DNA of 64,000 nucleotides from Actinomycetota bacterium. Lineage in GTDB: Bacteria > Actinomycetota > UBA4738 > HRBIN12. Below, in pieces: positions 23,050-33,338 of this stretch (position 1 is its first letter; every line of letters begins with the position of its first letter). The DNA lies in contig VAYU01000025.1 in the NCBI GenBank assembly GCA_005884925.1, forward strand, positions 16,259 through 80,258, read 5' to 3'. A model generated the notes under the pieces. The model was not told the origin of the DNA. It made no database searches and saw only the letters and a program-made list of their open reading frames with translations. The position numbers and the translations under genes were made by a program.

Positions 23050-25116
23050 TTGAACAAGCGCACAACGGCGTGGGCGATCTTCGTCATCGATCTGGTCAGC
23101 CTGCTGGTGGCCGGGTGGTTGGCATGGCTTACGCGTGATGCGACCAGCTCGTCGGGCTGGAGCGGCAACGGGTTCGTCTCCGGGCTGCTGTTCGCGCTCG
23201 CGCTGCTCCCGTTCCCGATCGTCGGACTCATGATCGCGGTCCGTCGGCCCGAGAACGCGATCGGCTGGCTCCTGCTGGCTATCGGGTTCAGCTGGTACTT
23301 CGGCGAGGTCCTGACCGGCTACGGGGTCTACGGGCTCGGGGTGTCGCACCTGCCGGCGGCCGACTGGGTCCTGTCGTTCACGGGATGGCAGTGGATCCCG
23401 CCGATCGGGCTGATGGGCAGCTTCGCGCTGCTGCTGTTCCCCGACGGGCACCTCCCGTCAGCCCGTTGGCGGTGGTTCGCGTGGGTGACCGCCGTCGTCC
23501 TCGTGGTGTCATCGGCCGGCATCCTGTTCGGTCAGGGCAACCTCGCCGACGCAGGATTCCCGAACGTCGCGAATCGGTTCGGCGTTCCCGGCCTCTCGTT
23601 CCTCGCGGTCGCCCTCGTGCTGTTCCCGTTCTGCATCCTGGCGAGCGCTGCCAGCCTCGTGGTTCGATTCCGCCGGTCCCGCGGAGCCGAACGCGAGCAG
23701 CTGAAACTGCTCGCGTTCGCTGCGGCAGCCGTCGCGGTCGCGTACCTCATCGTCATGCTGCTGTCGCTCGTCCCTTCGTTCACTGGATCGAGCGGTGAGA
23801 CCCCTGGATGGCTCGCGGTGGCGCAGACACTCGTCGTGTTCTCGTTCACGCTGATCCCTCTCGCGATCGGCGTGGCGATCCTTCGCCACGGCCTCTACGA
23901 GATCGACCTCATCATCCGCAAGACGGTCCGCTACGCCGTTCTGGTGGCACTGCTCCTCGCGATCGTCGTCGGCACCTTGCTCCTTGCCGGAGCGCTCGCG
24001 GCCGGCCGCGGAGGCCTCCGAGAGGACCCGGCGGCGCTGGTGATCGTCGGGGTCGCCATCGGCCTGGCGTTCTGGCCGCTCCGACGGTTGGCCGCGACGG
24101 TTGCCGACCGTGTGGTTTTCGGGAACCGGGCGAACCCTTACGAGGTCCTGAGCGAGTTCTCGGACCGGGTCGGCGATGCCTACGCCGCCGAGGACGTCCT
24201 GCCCCGGATGGCCCAGGTGCTCGGGATGGGCATCGGCGCCGACGCGGCGGCCGTCTGGCTCCTATCCGGGGGCGAGCTCCATCCCGCCGCGGTCTGGCCC
24301 GCCGCCACCGACCCACCGACCGGCGATCTCGTGGATGTGGAGCACCGGGGCGAGCGCCTGGGTGCGCTCTCGGTCGCGATGCCTCCCGCCGAGCCGCTGA
24401 GCGGCGCCCGCGAGAACCTGATGCACGATCTCGCCTCCCAGGCTGGCCTCGTGCTCCGCAACGTCCTGCTGATCGAGGAGCTCCGGTCGTCGCGACGGCG
24501 TCTCGTTGCCGCGCAGAACGACGAGCGCCGGAAGATCGAACGGAACCTGCACGATGGCGCGCAGCAACAGCTCGTCGCGCTCGCCGTGCAGCTCAAGCTG
24601 GCGCGGTCGATGGTCGAGCGCGACCCCGCTAAGGCCGGAGCATTGCTCGATACGCTCCAGGGTGCCGCCACGGACGCGTTGGAGGACCTGCGGGACCTGG
24701 CTCGTGGGATCTATCCGCCCCTGCTCGCCGACAAGGGGGTGACGACGGCCCTCGAAGCGCAGGCGCGCAAGGCGATCGTGCCGGTCACCGTCGAGGCCGA
24801 CGGGGTCGGCCGGTTCCCCGCGGACGTCGAATCGGCCGTCTACTTCTCCTGTTTGGAGGCGCTGCAGAACATCGGCAAGTACGCGGACGCGAGCGCGGCG
24901 ACGATCCGGCTGTCGAACAGCTCGGGCGAGCTGCGCTTCGAGATCCGCGACGACGGGCGGGGGTTCGACCCCTCCGCCACGAGCTACGGGACGGGCCTGC
25001 AGGGGATCGCGGATCGGCTCGCCGCCCTCGGCGGCGAGCTGGTCGTGACCTCGGCGCCCGGCGACGGCACCGCCGTCGCCGGGCGCCTCCCGCTGGATCG
25101 AGGGGCGATCGGATGA
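23050..25116 (+). CDS. Integral-membrane HPK7 histidine kinase (paralog B, first of operon)
   Basis: A 688-aa kinase, first of six in tandem. TTG at 23050 is chosen as start: a GGGGAG ribosome site lies just upstream and the basic NKRTT segment leads directly into the first helix. The membrane module (about 8-330) has RRPENAIGWLLL, LLFPDGHLPSARWR and LYEIDLIIRKTV. A GAF-like domain (about 355-475) follows, then His501 in NLHDGAQQQLV, RGIYPPLLADKG, ALQNIGKYA, RDDGRGFD and GTGLQGIADRL. All motifs for autophosphorylation are present. ATGA overlap with the next kinase. The 240-nt upstream region also serves the divergent UspA gene. Confidence 0.9.
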   Translation: MNKRTTAWAIFVIDLVSLLVAGWLAWLTRDATSSSGWSGNGFVSGLLFALALLPFPIVGLMIAVRRPENAIGWLLLAIGFSWYFGEVLTGYGVYGLGVSHLPAADWVLSFTGWQWIPPIGLMGSFALLLFPDGHLPSARWRWFAWVTAVVLVVSSAGILFGQGNLADAGFPNVANRFGVPGLSFLAVALVLFPFCILASAASLVVRFRRSRGAEREQLKLLAFAAAAVAVAYLIVMLLSLVPSFTGSSGETPGWLAVAQTLVVFSFTLIPLAIGVAILRHGLYEIDLIIRKTVRYAVLVALLLAIVVGTLLLAGALAAGRGGLREDPAALVIVGVAIGLAFWPLRRLAATVADRVVFGNRANPYEVLSEFSDRVGDAYAAEDVLPRMAQVLGMGIGADAAAVWLLSGGELHPAAVWPAATDPPTGDLVDVEHRGERLGALSVAMPPAEPLSGARENLMHDLASQAGLVLRNVLLIEELRSSRRRLVAAQNDERRKIERNLHDGAQQQLVALAVQLKLARSMVERDPAKAGALLDTLQGAATDALEDLRDLARGIYPPLLADKGVTTALEAQARKAIVPVTVEADGVGRFPADVESAVYFSCLEALQNIGKYADASAATIRLSNSSGELRFEIRDDGRGFDPSATSYGTGLQGIADRLAALGGELVVTSAPGDGTAVAGRLPLDRGAIG

Positions 25117-27143
25117 AATCACGACTGGCCTGGTGGCTGTGGGCGCTGGGGATCTTGGGCGTCGCCATCGCCGCGGCATTCGGGATCGCCGACGGCAAGG
25201 GGGCGGAGTGGAATGGCTTCACCCAAGTCGTCGCGTTCTTCGCGGTGGGGACGATCGGGCTCGTGGTCGCACGGCACCAGCCGAAGAACCCGCTCGGCTG
25301 GATCTACCTCGCGGTGTGGACGGGGGCGGCTGTTGTCTTCGGAAGCTTGAGCGGATTCGCTCGGTGGGCAGCCATCAAGGACCCGTCCATGCCGGGTTCG
25401 ACCCTGGCCGCATGGGTCGGGAACTGGGTCTGGGTCCCGATCTTCGTGGCCCTGGTCACCTTCCCGTTCCTCCTCTTCCCCGACGGGCACCTCCCATCTC
25501 CGCGATGGCGCACCGTCGCCTGGGGAACCGTCGTGCTTACGGTGCTGTGGTCGATCAGTTTCGCGTTGGAGGGACACGACTACACCGACGCGCTGAACCG
25601 TCCAAGTCCCAACCCCTACGCCATCCCCGGCCTCGTTCCGTTCTTCGATGGAGCGAGACTGGTCCTCGGCCTTCTGTTCATCGCTGTGATGGGAGTGTGC
25701 GTGGCGTCGCTCGTGGTGCGTTTCCGGCGTGGCGATCGCGAAGAACGCGAACAGATCAAGTGGTTGATGTTTGCAGGAGCCGCAACGGTGATCTGGTTCG
25801 GCCTGCCCCTCAACCATGGGAGCGGCGGGTGGCCCGACTTCGTCCAGGGCTTCGTCCTAGCCCTTATCCCGCTCTCGATCGGGGTCGCGATCCTGAAGTA
25901 CCGGCTCTTCGACATCGACGTCGTCATCCGCAAGACGGTGGTGTTCGGCGTCCTCGCGGTGTTCATCACGGCCGTCTACGTCGCGATCGTCGTCGGGGTC
26001 GGCACCATCGTCGGCTCACGAGGGAGCCCCTTGCTCTCCGGGATCGCCGCAGCCGCGGTGGCGCTCGCGTTCCAGCCGGTCCGTCGCTGGGGCCAACGCG
26101 TCGCCAACCGCCTGGTCTACGGGAAGCGCGCAACCCCGTACGAGGTCCTATCGGAGTTCTCGAGCCGACTGGGCGGCGCATACGACCCCGAAGACGTCCT
26201 GCCTCGCATGGCTCGCATCCTCGCCGAAGGGACGGGCGCCAGACGCGCAGACGTCTGGCTGCATGTCGATCGGAAGCTTCGCGTCGCGGCGAGCTGGCCG
26301 ATCACGGACGAACCTGCGAACGAGCTCGCAGCGGAGCCGTTCCCTCCGGGCCTCGTTCCCGTGCGGCATCGCGATGAGCTCCTCGGAGCGCTCGGCGTCC
26401 AGACGTCGACGGGAGAGTCGCTGACTCCGACGGAGTCGACGCTCGTGGACGACCTCGCGGCGCAGGCCGGCCTCGTTCTTCGGAACGTTGCACTGACGGG
26501 GCAGTTGCGCGCGCGTCTGGAAGAGCTTCGTGCGTCACGGCAACGTTTGGTCGGGGCGCAGGACGAGGAGCGGCGGAGGATCGAGCGCAACATCCACGAT
26601 GGCGCGCAGCAGCAGCTCGTCGCGCTCGCGGTGAAGCAGCGGCTGGCCGCGTCCCTGGTCGGCCGCGACGATGAGCGCGCTCGGACGATGCTCGAGGAGC
26701 TCCAGATCGAGACGAACGCGGCGCTCGACGACCTCCGGGACCTCGCGCGCGGGATCTTCCCCCCACTGCTTGCCGACCGGGGACTCGCGGCAGCGCTCGA
26801 GGCGCAGGCCCGGAAGGCCGCGTTGCCCGTCACGGTGGACGCCGGTGGGATCGGCAGGTTCCCGCAGGACGTCGAGACGACGGTGTACTTCTGCACGCTC
26901 GAGGCACTGAACAACGTCGCGAAGTACGCCGATGCGACCCGCGCGACGGTTCGGCTCGCGAACGGCAATGGGGCACTCCGCTTCGAGGTCACCGACGACG
27001 GCCGGGGCTTCGACCCGGCCGTCGTCGGCTACGGCACCGGCCTGCAGGGGATGGCGGACCGGCTCGCCGCCGTCGGCGGCGAGCTGACGGTACGGTCGGC
27101 CCCCGGCGCCGGCACGACGATCGCTGGGACGGTGCGCGCATGA
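25113..27143 (+). CDS. Integral-membrane HPK7 histidine kinase (paralog C)
   Basis: A 676-aa paralog coupled to its neighbours by ATGA overlaps at both ends. The membrane module (about 5-315) carries RHQPKNPLGWIYL, LLFPDGHLPSPRWR and LFDIDVVIRKTVVFG. The GAF-like domain is at about 340-465. The kinase core has His495 in NIHDGAQQQLV, RGIFPPLLADRG, ALNNVAKYA, TDDGRGFD and GTGLQGMADRL. Intact catalytic boxes predict activity. The first external loop and third to fourth helices differ strongly from paralog B, which fits different input signals. Confidence 0.92.
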   Translation: MKSRLAWWLWALGILGVAIAAAFGIADGKGAEWNGFTQVVAFFAVGTIGLVVARHQPKNPLGWIYLAVWTGAAVVFGSLSGFARWAAIKDPSMPGSTLAAWVGNWVWVPIFVALVTFPFLLFPDGHLPSPRWRTVAWGTVVLTVLWSISFALEGHDYTDALNRPSPNPYAIPGLVPFFDGARLVLGLLFIAVMGVCVASLVVRFRRGDREEREQIKWLMFAGAATVIWFGLPLNHGSGGWPDFVQGFVLALIPLSIGVAILKYRLFDIDVVIRKTVVFGVLAVFITAVYVAIVVGVGTIVGSRGSPLLSGIAAAAVALAFQPVRRWGQRVANRLVYGKRATPYEVLSEFSSRLGGAYDPEDVLPRMARILAEGTGARRADVWLHVDRKLRVAASWPITDEPANELAAEPFPPGLVPVRHRDELLGALGVQTSTGESLTPTESTLVDDLAAQAGLVLRNVALTGQLRARLEELRASRQRLVGAQDEERRRIERNIHDGAQQQLVALAVKQRLAASLVGRDDERARTMLEELQIETNAALDDLRDLARGIFPPLLADRGLAAALEAQARKAALPVTVDAGGIGRFPQDVETTVYFCTLEALNNVAKYADATRATVRLANGNGALRFEVTDDGRGFDPAVVGYGTGLQGMADRLAAVGGELTVRSAPGAGTTIAGTVRA

Positions 27144-29239
27144 GCGTCGTCGAGGCGCGAAGGGATCGCTGGGTCCCGCGGCTCGCCCGACTCGCGCTCG
27201 GGGTCGTGGTCGTGGTCGGGACGTGCGGCCTCACGCTCGCAGCGATGCGACGCGAAACGGGAGTCATCCTCGGCGCGCTCGCCGTATCCGCGATCCTCAT
27301 CGTCTTCTCGCTCTTGGGGATCCTCATCGCGGGGCGCAAGCACAACCCCGTGGGCTTGATCTTCTCTGCGCTCGCGGTCGCGGCCGCCATCCAGCTCACG
27401 GCCGGCGACTACATCCTGCGTGCGAATGTGACCGCGCCCGGTTCGCTGCCGCTCGTGGTGTATGCGGAATGGGTCGATCGGTGGATCGGGGCAGCGGCGA
27501 TCACGCTCCTGCCCCTGCTCTTCCTGCTGTTCCCGACCGGTCGCATCCCGTCGGCTCGTTGGCTGTGGGTGTTCCGCGCGTGGGCTGCCTCCGCCTGCCT
27601 CTGGGTCGTGGGATTCATGCTGACGCCTGGCCCACTCGACGTGGGCAACTCCGACCACGCGATGAACCCCTTCGGGGTGAGCTTCGGGTCGGCCCTCGGG
27701 TTCATCGGCGGCGTGGGTCTGCTCGTGTCGACGATCGCATCGATCGCATCGCTGTTCGTCCGATGGCGACACGCAGCCGGGGAGGAACGCCAGCAGCTGC
27801 GGCTTCTCGTGTTCGTTGCCGGTGTTGGATTCGTCTTCTTCTGGCTGTCTGGCGTCCCGGGACCCATCTCCAGCGTCGGATGGGCGGGCTTCCAGGTGTC
27901 CTTGCTTATCGGGATCCCGGCAGCGATCGCGATCGCGATCCTGAAGTACCGCCTCTACGACGTCGACCTCGTGATCCGGAAGACGGTGGTGTTCGGCGTC
28001 CTCGCCGCGTTCATCACCGCGGTCTACGTCGCGGTCGTGGTGGGTCTCGGGTCGATCTTCACCGACACGCTGGTCCTGCGGATCGCGGCGACGGCGCTGG
28101 TCGCGGTGGCGTTCCAGCCGGTGCGCGACCGCGCGAACCGGCTCGCGAACCGGCTGGTGTTCGGCGATCGGGCGACGCCGTACGAGGTGCTCGCTCGCTT
28201 CGGCGAGCGCGTCGGCGAGACCTATGCGAGCGATGACGTCCTGCCACGGATCGCGCGTGTGATCGCCGAGGGAACGGCCGCGGCTCGCTCGGACGTCTGG
28301 CTCCGACTGGGCGACCGGTTCACGCTCGCAGCTTCGTGGCCGGTCAGCGAACCGCAAGGGTCGTTCGCGATCGAGGGCGACGAGCTCCCGCCGATCGATG
28401 CCGACCGGGTCGCTCCGGTCGGCCATCAGGGCGAGCTCCTCGGCGCGATCGCCGTGACCAAGCCCGCGAGCGAGCCGCTCACCCCTGGGGACGCCGAGCT
28501 CCTCGACCGCCTCGCCGAGCAGGCGGGGCTGGTGCTCGCGAACGCGCGGCTCACGGCCGATCTGGAGGCTCGGCTGATGCAGATCGCGCAGCAGGCCGCC
28601 GATCTCCGTTCCTCCCGGCAACGGATCGTGGCCGCTCAGGACGAGGAAAGGAGGCGGCTGGAACGCAACATCCACGACGGAGCGCAGCAGCATCTGGTCG
28701 CGCTCGCGGTCAAGCTTCGGCTCGCGAAGACCGCGCTCCAGACGGATCCGGAGCACGGACGACGCATGCTTGGAGAGATCAGCGACGAGGTGGACGCGGC
28801 TCTGGACACCCTCCGTTCGCTCGCCCTCGGGATCTATCCGCCGCTGCTGGAGGAACAGGGGATCGCAGCCGCGCTGGCTGCGCAGTACTTGCGCAGCAGT
28901 CTGCCCGTGCGGATGGAGAGCGACGGGATCGGCAGGTACCCGATCGAGCTGGAGGCGGCCGTCTACTTCTGTACGCTCGAGGCGCTCCAGAACGCGGCGA
29001 AGTACGCACACGCCTCCGCGATCACGATCTCGTTCCGAGAACAGGGCGGGGCGCTCGAGTTCACCGTCACCGATGACGGCGTTGGGTTCGATCCGGGATC
29101 GAACGGGACCGGCACGGGGATCCAAGGGATCCGAGATCGGATCTCCGTGTTCGGCGGCGATGCGGAGATCGAGTCCTCACCCGGACTGGGAACGACGGTC
29201 CGTGGCCGCGTGCCGTTGCTGGAGGAGGTGTCGCGATGA
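27140..29239 (+). CDS. Integral-membrane HPK7 histidine kinase (paralog D)
   Basis: A 699-aa paralog, ATGA-coupled at both ends. The membrane module (about 12-320) shows the shared GRKHNPVGLIF, LLFPTGRIPSARWL and LYDVDLVIRKTVVFG motifs; here FPTG replaces FPDG. After the GAF-like domain there is a longer helical linker (LTADLEARLMQIAQQAADLRSS). His512 lies in NIHDGAQQHLV; RGIYPP is changed to LGIYPPLLEEQG; ALQNAAKYA and TDDGVGFD follow, so the G1 box has Val in place of Arg. It should still be active but is the second most divergent member. Confidence 0.91.
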   Translation: MSVVEARRDRWVPRLARLALGVVVVVGTCGLTLAAMRRETGVILGALAVSAILIVFSLLGILIAGRKHNPVGLIFSALAVAAAIQLTAGDYILRANVTAPGSLPLVVYAEWVDRWIGAAAITLLPLLFLLFPTGRIPSARWLWVFRAWAASACLWVVGFMLTPGPLDVGNSDHAMNPFGVSFGSALGFIGGVGLLVSTIASIASLFVRWRHAAGEERQQLRLLVFVAGVGFVFFWLSGVPGPISSVGWAGFQVSLLIGIPAAIAIAILKYRLYDVDLVIRKTVVFGVLAAFITAVYVAVVVGLGSIFTDTLVLRIAATALVAVAFQPVRDRANRLANRLVFGDRATPYEVLARFGERVGETYASDDVLPRIARVIAEGTAAARSDVWLRLGDRFTLAASWPVSEPQGSFAIEGDELPPIDADRVAPVGHQGELLGAIAVTKPASEPLTPGDAELLDRLAEQAGLVLANARLTADLEARLMQIAQQAADLRSSRQRIVAAQDEERRRLERNIHDGAQQHLVALAVKLRLAKTALQTDPEHGRRMLGEISDEVDAALDTLRSLALGIYPPLLEEQGIAAALAAQYLRSSLPVRMESDGIGRYPIELEAAVYFCTLEALQNAAKYAHASAITISFREQGGALEFTVTDDGVGFDPGSNGTGTGIQGIRDRISVFGGDAEIESSPGLGTTVRGRVPLLEEVSR

Positions 29240-31254
29240 GGCGCGTGGGGGCGATCCTCTTCCTCGTGGCGCCGCCGTTGCTGCTACTGATCGCGTGCGT
29301 CCTGAACGCATGGGCGGGAAGGGGTTGGATCAGCCCGCTCGAGTGGGCACCGCTCGCGTTCGCGTCCGCCGCCGTTGGCTCCCTCCTGTGGATCCGGCGT
29401 GCTGGTGGGGCGATGGCGGGGTTGTTCATCTACATGGGGCTGGGGCTGCCGATCGGCATGATCTTCGAGGCGTACGCACGAGGCGCGGTCGACCACGGTC
29501 TTCCCGGGGCGCCGTGGGCAGCGTGGCTCTTCCAGGCTTCCCTTGGCTTGTCGCTCGGCTTCTACCTGATCATGCAGCTCTTCCCGACGGGCGCTCCCTT
29601 GTCACGTCGGTGGCGGACCCTCGTCTGGCTCACGATCGCGACCGCGACGGTCGTTCTCCTGACGCCAGCATTCGGGGTGACGTCCGAGTTCACGGCGAAC
29701 TTCCCGGGCGTTGTGCATCCGCTCCAGATCCTCCCGGCCAAAGCAGCGAACGTCCTCGACACGATCGGCGGCGTCGGCACGTTGATCTTGTTCATCGCAT
29801 CGGCCGCGGAGATCGTCCTGCGATACCGACGCTCCGCCGGGGACGAGCGAGCCCAGATGAAATGGTTCGCAACGGCGTCAGCGGTGGCGGCTGTCGGTTT
29901 CATCGTCGGCTTCGCAACGCTCCCAGACAACCCAGCGATCGCCTTCGCGCTGCTCACACCGCTGATCCCGATCGCCGCCGGCATCGCCATCCTGAAGTAC
30001 CACCTCTACGACATCGACGTCGTGATCTCGAAAGCGGTGGTCTTCGCACTGCTCGGCGTGTTCATCGCGGTCGTCTACGTCGCGATCGTGGTGGGGATCG
30101 GGACGCTCGCCGGGAACACGACGAGCCCCGCGCTCTCGATCGCCGCGACCGTGCTGGTGGCGGTGCTGTTCCAGACCGTTCGCGTGCGCGCGCGCCGGCT
30201 CGCGAACCGATTGGTCTACGGTGAGCGAGCCACGCCCTACGAGGTGATCGCGGGCTTCTCGGAGCGCGTCGCCGACGCCGTTTCGACGGATCGGGTCTTG
30301 CCGCAGATGGCCGAGGCGGCCGGACGCGGGGTCGGAGCGGTCGAAGCGACTGTCCGGGTACGTTTGCCCGGCGGGCTCGACCGGACCGAACGGTGGTCGG
30401 GACCGGGCGTCACCCCCGAGCGCGTCGCCGAGCCGTGGACGGTCACGGTCGGCTATCAGGGGGAACCCGTCGGGGACCTGATCGTGACGAAGCCCACGAA
30501 CGATCCCCTCACCCCCGCGGAGCAGAACCTCCTCCGCGATCTGGCTGCGCAGGCGGGGTTGGCACTGCACAACGTCCGGTTGACCGAAGAGCTCGGGATC
30601 CGTCTGCGGGAACTGGACGAGCAGGCCGCGGCGCTGCGCGTTTCGCGCGAACGGCTCGTAACCGCTCGGGACGCGCAGCGCCGCGGCCTCCAGCGGGACA
30701 TCCACGAGGGGCCCGAGCGGCATCTCCTTGACATCCGGCAACGACTCCACCGGGTGGTCGACCCCGTCGAACTGGACGGGCTCATCGGGCACACGAACGA
30801 AACCCTCGACGGCCTCCGCGATCTGGCGCGCGGGATCTTCCCCCCGCTGCTCGCGGAGCAGGGCGTGATCGCCGCGCTCCGGGCGCACATCCGCAAGGTA
30901 GGCGCGAACGTAACCGTCGAAGCGGCGATCGGCTTCGCCGATCGCCGCTTCGACGCCGACACCGAGGCGGGCGTGTACTTCTGCTGCCTCCAGGCCATCC
31001 AGAACGTGATCCGCCATGCGAACAACGCGACGTGCGTGGTCGCGCTGTCCAGCGACGCCGACGCGATCGTGTTCGAGATCCGTGACGACGGGCCAGGGTT
31101 CGATGTCGCCGCGACCCCCCGCGGGATGGGCCTGCAGATCGTGCAGGACCGGGTCGACGCGCTCGACGGATCTCTCGAGGTCACGAGTGACCCGGGGCGC
31201 GGGACGCGCGTCGCCGTCCGCCTGCCGATCCGAGCACTGGAGCCGGTCCGATGA
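29236..31254 (+). CDS. Divergent HPK7 histidine kinase with altered phosphatase motif (paralog E)
   Basis: A 672-aa paralog, ATGA-coupled on both sides. The membrane module and GAF-like domain match the others (LFPTGAPLSRRWR, LYDIDVVISKAVVF). The dimerisation helix departs from the set: the H-D-x-x-Q pattern (HDGAQ) is H-E-x-x-E (HEGPE) around His490, the second helix is several residues shorter, and the usual R-x-R-x-E-R-N lead-in is lost. The ATPase domain keeps AIQNVIRHA, RDDGPGFD and RGMGLQIVQDRV. The phospho-acceptor His is present, but the Gln at +4 needed in HPK7 proteins for dephosphorylating the regulator is replaced. It may be a phosphatase-dead kinase or a dimerising modulator of its neighbours. 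Confidence 0.88.
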   Translation: MRRVGAILFLVAPPLLLLIACVLNAWAGRGWISPLEWAPLAFASAAVGSLLWIRRAGGAMAGLFIYMGLGLPIGMIFEAYARGAVDHGLPGAPWAAWLFQASLGLSLGFYLIMQLFPTGAPLSRRWRTLVWLTIATATVVLLTPAFGVTSEFTANFPGVVHPLQILPAKAANVLDTIGGVGTLILFIASAAEIVLRYRRSAGDERAQMKWFATASAVAAVGFIVGFATLPDNPAIAFALLTPLIPIAAGIAILKYHLYDIDVVISKAVVFALLGVFIAVVYVAIVVGIGTLAGNTTSPALSIAATVLVAVLFQTVRVRARRLANRLVYGERATPYEVIAGFSERVADAVSTDRVLPQMAEAAGRGVGAVEATVRVRLPGGLDRTERWSGPGVTPERVAEPWTVTVGYQGEPVGDLIVTKPTNDPLTPAEQNLLRDLAAQAGLALHNVRLTEELGIRLRELDEQAAALRVSRERLVTARDAQRRGLQRDIHEGPERHLLDIRQRLHRVVDPVELDGLIGHTNETLDGLRDLARGIFPPLLAEQGVIAALRAHIRKVGANVTVEAAIGFADRRFDADTEAGVYFCCLQAIQNVIRHANNATCVVALSSDADAIVFEIRDDGPGFDVAATPRGMGLQIVQDRVDALDGSLEVTSDPGRGTRVAVRLPIRALEPVR

Positions 31255-33338
31255 ACCACCCGGATCGCGAACGTGCGATCGCGCGGAGGGTCGCGATCGG
31301 TCTGGTCGCGTTCTACGTCGCGCTGTGGCTCGTGCGCCTGATCCTCGGCTTCGCAACGGGGAGCCTGACGGACCAGCCGGGCTGGGTCCTCGACCTGGTC
31401 TACGGCGCGGGGACGATCGTCTTCTCCACGCTGATACTCCTCGTCGGGTGGGCGATCGTGACGAGACAGTCGAGGAACACGATCGGCTGGCTCCTGATGC
31501 TCATCCCGATCCTCGGGATCTTCGGCTTCGTCGTCGGCGATTACGCAACCCAAGCGCTCGTCACGCACCCGGGCTCGCTCCCGTTCGGTCGGGTGGCGGC
31601 CTGGTTCGACCGTTGGCTCATCGTCGCCATGATGGCGATCTTCATCCCGTTGTTCCTCTCGTTCCCGGACGGGAAGCTCCCGTCGCGACGGTGGCGGCCC
31701 GTCCTGTGGTTCACGATCGCTGCCACCTCCGTCACCGTGATCGGGTTCGCCGTGACGCCGGGACGCTTGACCGGCGCGTTCTCCGACCTCACGAGCATCA
31801 CGGTGACCAATCCGCTCGGCATCGAGGCTCTCGCAGGACCGATCGATGCCATCACGCAGCTCGCAGGGATCGCCATCTTGATCAGCGCGTTCCTCGCGGG
31901 TGCGGCGATCATCGTTCGGTTCCGGGGTGCTTCGGGTGAGGTCCGCCAGCAGATCAAGTGGCTCGCGTTCGTCGGGGTTGCCTTCATGGTCGAGGTCCTG
32001 GTCGGCGCGGTCCTGACGGGGATCCTGGGCGATCGCTCGAGCGCATCCGACACGGTGGGCAACGTCCTGTTCACGGTCTGGTTCCTCACGCTCCTCGGCG
32101 GGATCCCGATCGCGTGCGGGGTCGCGATCCTCAAGTACCACCTCTACGACCTCGACGTCGTGATCCGCAAGGCCGTGGTCTTCGGATTGCTGGTCGTCTT
32201 CATCACGGCTGTCTACGCGGCGATCGTCGGCATCCTCACGACCCAGGTGAGCTCGACGATCGGATCGTTCGCGGCCGCGGCGACCTTGGCGGTGCTCTTC
32301 GCGCCGGCGAGGGACCGCGCACGCAAGCTCGCCGACCGCGTGGTCTACGGGAAGCGAGCGACCCCCTACGAGGTCTTGGCGGACTTCTCGGGCCGGGTCG
32401 GTGAGGCGTATGCGGCCGAGGACGTCTTGGATCGGATGGCCGGCGTACTGGCCAAGGGAGCTGGCGCCGAGGTCGCTACGGTCTGGTTGAAGGTCGCGAA
32501 CGACGTGAGACCCGCAGCGACGTTCCCCGAGGGGGCGCCTCCGGCCGATGGAACGACCGTCCCGGTCGTGCATCACGGCGAGGAGCTGGGGGCGCTCTCG
32601 GTCAGGATGCCCGCATCGGATCCGATCGATCCTACGAAACGCAAGCTCGTCGAGGACCTGGCGGCACAGGCGGGTCTGGTCCTCAGGAACGTCCGGCTGA
32701 TCGAGGAGCTCCGCGCCTCGCGGCAACGACTCGTGGCCGCGCAGGACGAAGAGCGACGCAAGATCGAACGGAACCTCCACGATGGCGCTCAGCAGCAACT
32801 GGTCGCCCTGGCGGTCCAACTGAAGCTCGCCGAGAAGCTCGCGGGCACGCATCCCGACAAGGAGCGAGAACTCCTCGCCCGGCTCGGCTCCCAGGCGAAC
32901 GCCGCCCTCGAGGACCTCCGCGGCCTCGCGCGCGGGATCTACCCGCCTCTGCTGGCGGACAAAGGGCTCGCCGCGGCGCTCGAGAGCCAGGCGCGGAAGG
33001 CCGCGGTGCCGACGACGGTCGAAGCCGACGGCATCGGGCGGTACCCGCAAGACGTCGAGTCGACGATCTACTTCTGCACGCTCGAGGCGCTCAACAACGT
33101 CGCGAAGTACGCGGAGGCGAGCCGCGCGATCGTGCGGTTGTCGCAGCGAGACAGACACGTCGAGTTCGCGGTGGATGACGACGGCCGAGGCTTCGATGCC
33201 GACGCGACGGGCTACGGGACAGGGCTGCAGGGCATGGCCGACCGGCTCGATGCGATCGGGGGCGAGCTGCTGGTCCAGAGCCGACCCGGGGCTGGCTCGA
33301 CGGTGTCCGGACGCGTTCCGGTCGGAGGCACGGGATGA
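31251..33338 (+). CDS. Integral-membrane HPK7 histidine kinase (paralog F)
   Basis: A 695-aa paralog, ATGA-coupled at both ends. Membrane module (about 12-330) with TRQSRNTIGWLLM, LSFPDGKLPSRRWR and LYDLDVVIRKAVVFG. GAF-like domain at about 360-480. His510 in NLHDGAQQQLV, RGIYPPLLADKG, ALNNVAKYA, DDDGRGFD and GTGLQGMADRL are intact. In the kinase core it is closest to paralog G (both have the RLGSQANAALEDLR helix), pointing to a recent tandem duplication of these two. Confidence 0.92.
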   Translation: MNHPDRERAIARRVAIGLVAFYVALWLVRLILGFATGSLTDQPGWVLDLVYGAGTIVFSTLILLVGWAIVTRQSRNTIGWLLMLIPILGIFGFVVGDYATQALVTHPGSLPFGRVAAWFDRWLIVAMMAIFIPLFLSFPDGKLPSRRWRPVLWFTIAATSVTVIGFAVTPGRLTGAFSDLTSITVTNPLGIEALAGPIDAITQLAGIAILISAFLAGAAIIVRFRGASGEVRQQIKWLAFVGVAFMVEVLVGAVLTGILGDRSSASDTVGNVLFTVWFLTLLGGIPIACGVAILKYHLYDLDVVIRKAVVFGLLVVFITAVYAAIVGILTTQVSSTIGSFAAAATLAVLFAPARDRARKLADRVVYGKRATPYEVLADFSGRVGEAYAAEDVLDRMAGVLAKGAGAEVATVWLKVANDVRPAATFPEGAPPADGTTVPVVHHGEELGALSVRMPASDPIDPTKRKLVEDLAAQAGLVLRNVRLIEELRASRQRLVAAQDEERRKIERNLHDGAQQQLVALAVQLKLAEKLAGTHPDKERELLARLGSQANAALEDLRGLARGIYPPLLADKGLAAALESQARKAAVPTTVEADGIGRYPQDVESTIYFCTLEALNNVAKYAEASRAIVRLSQRDRHVEFAVDDDGRGFDADATGYGTGLQGMADRLDAIGGELLVQSRPGAGSTVSGRVPVGGTG

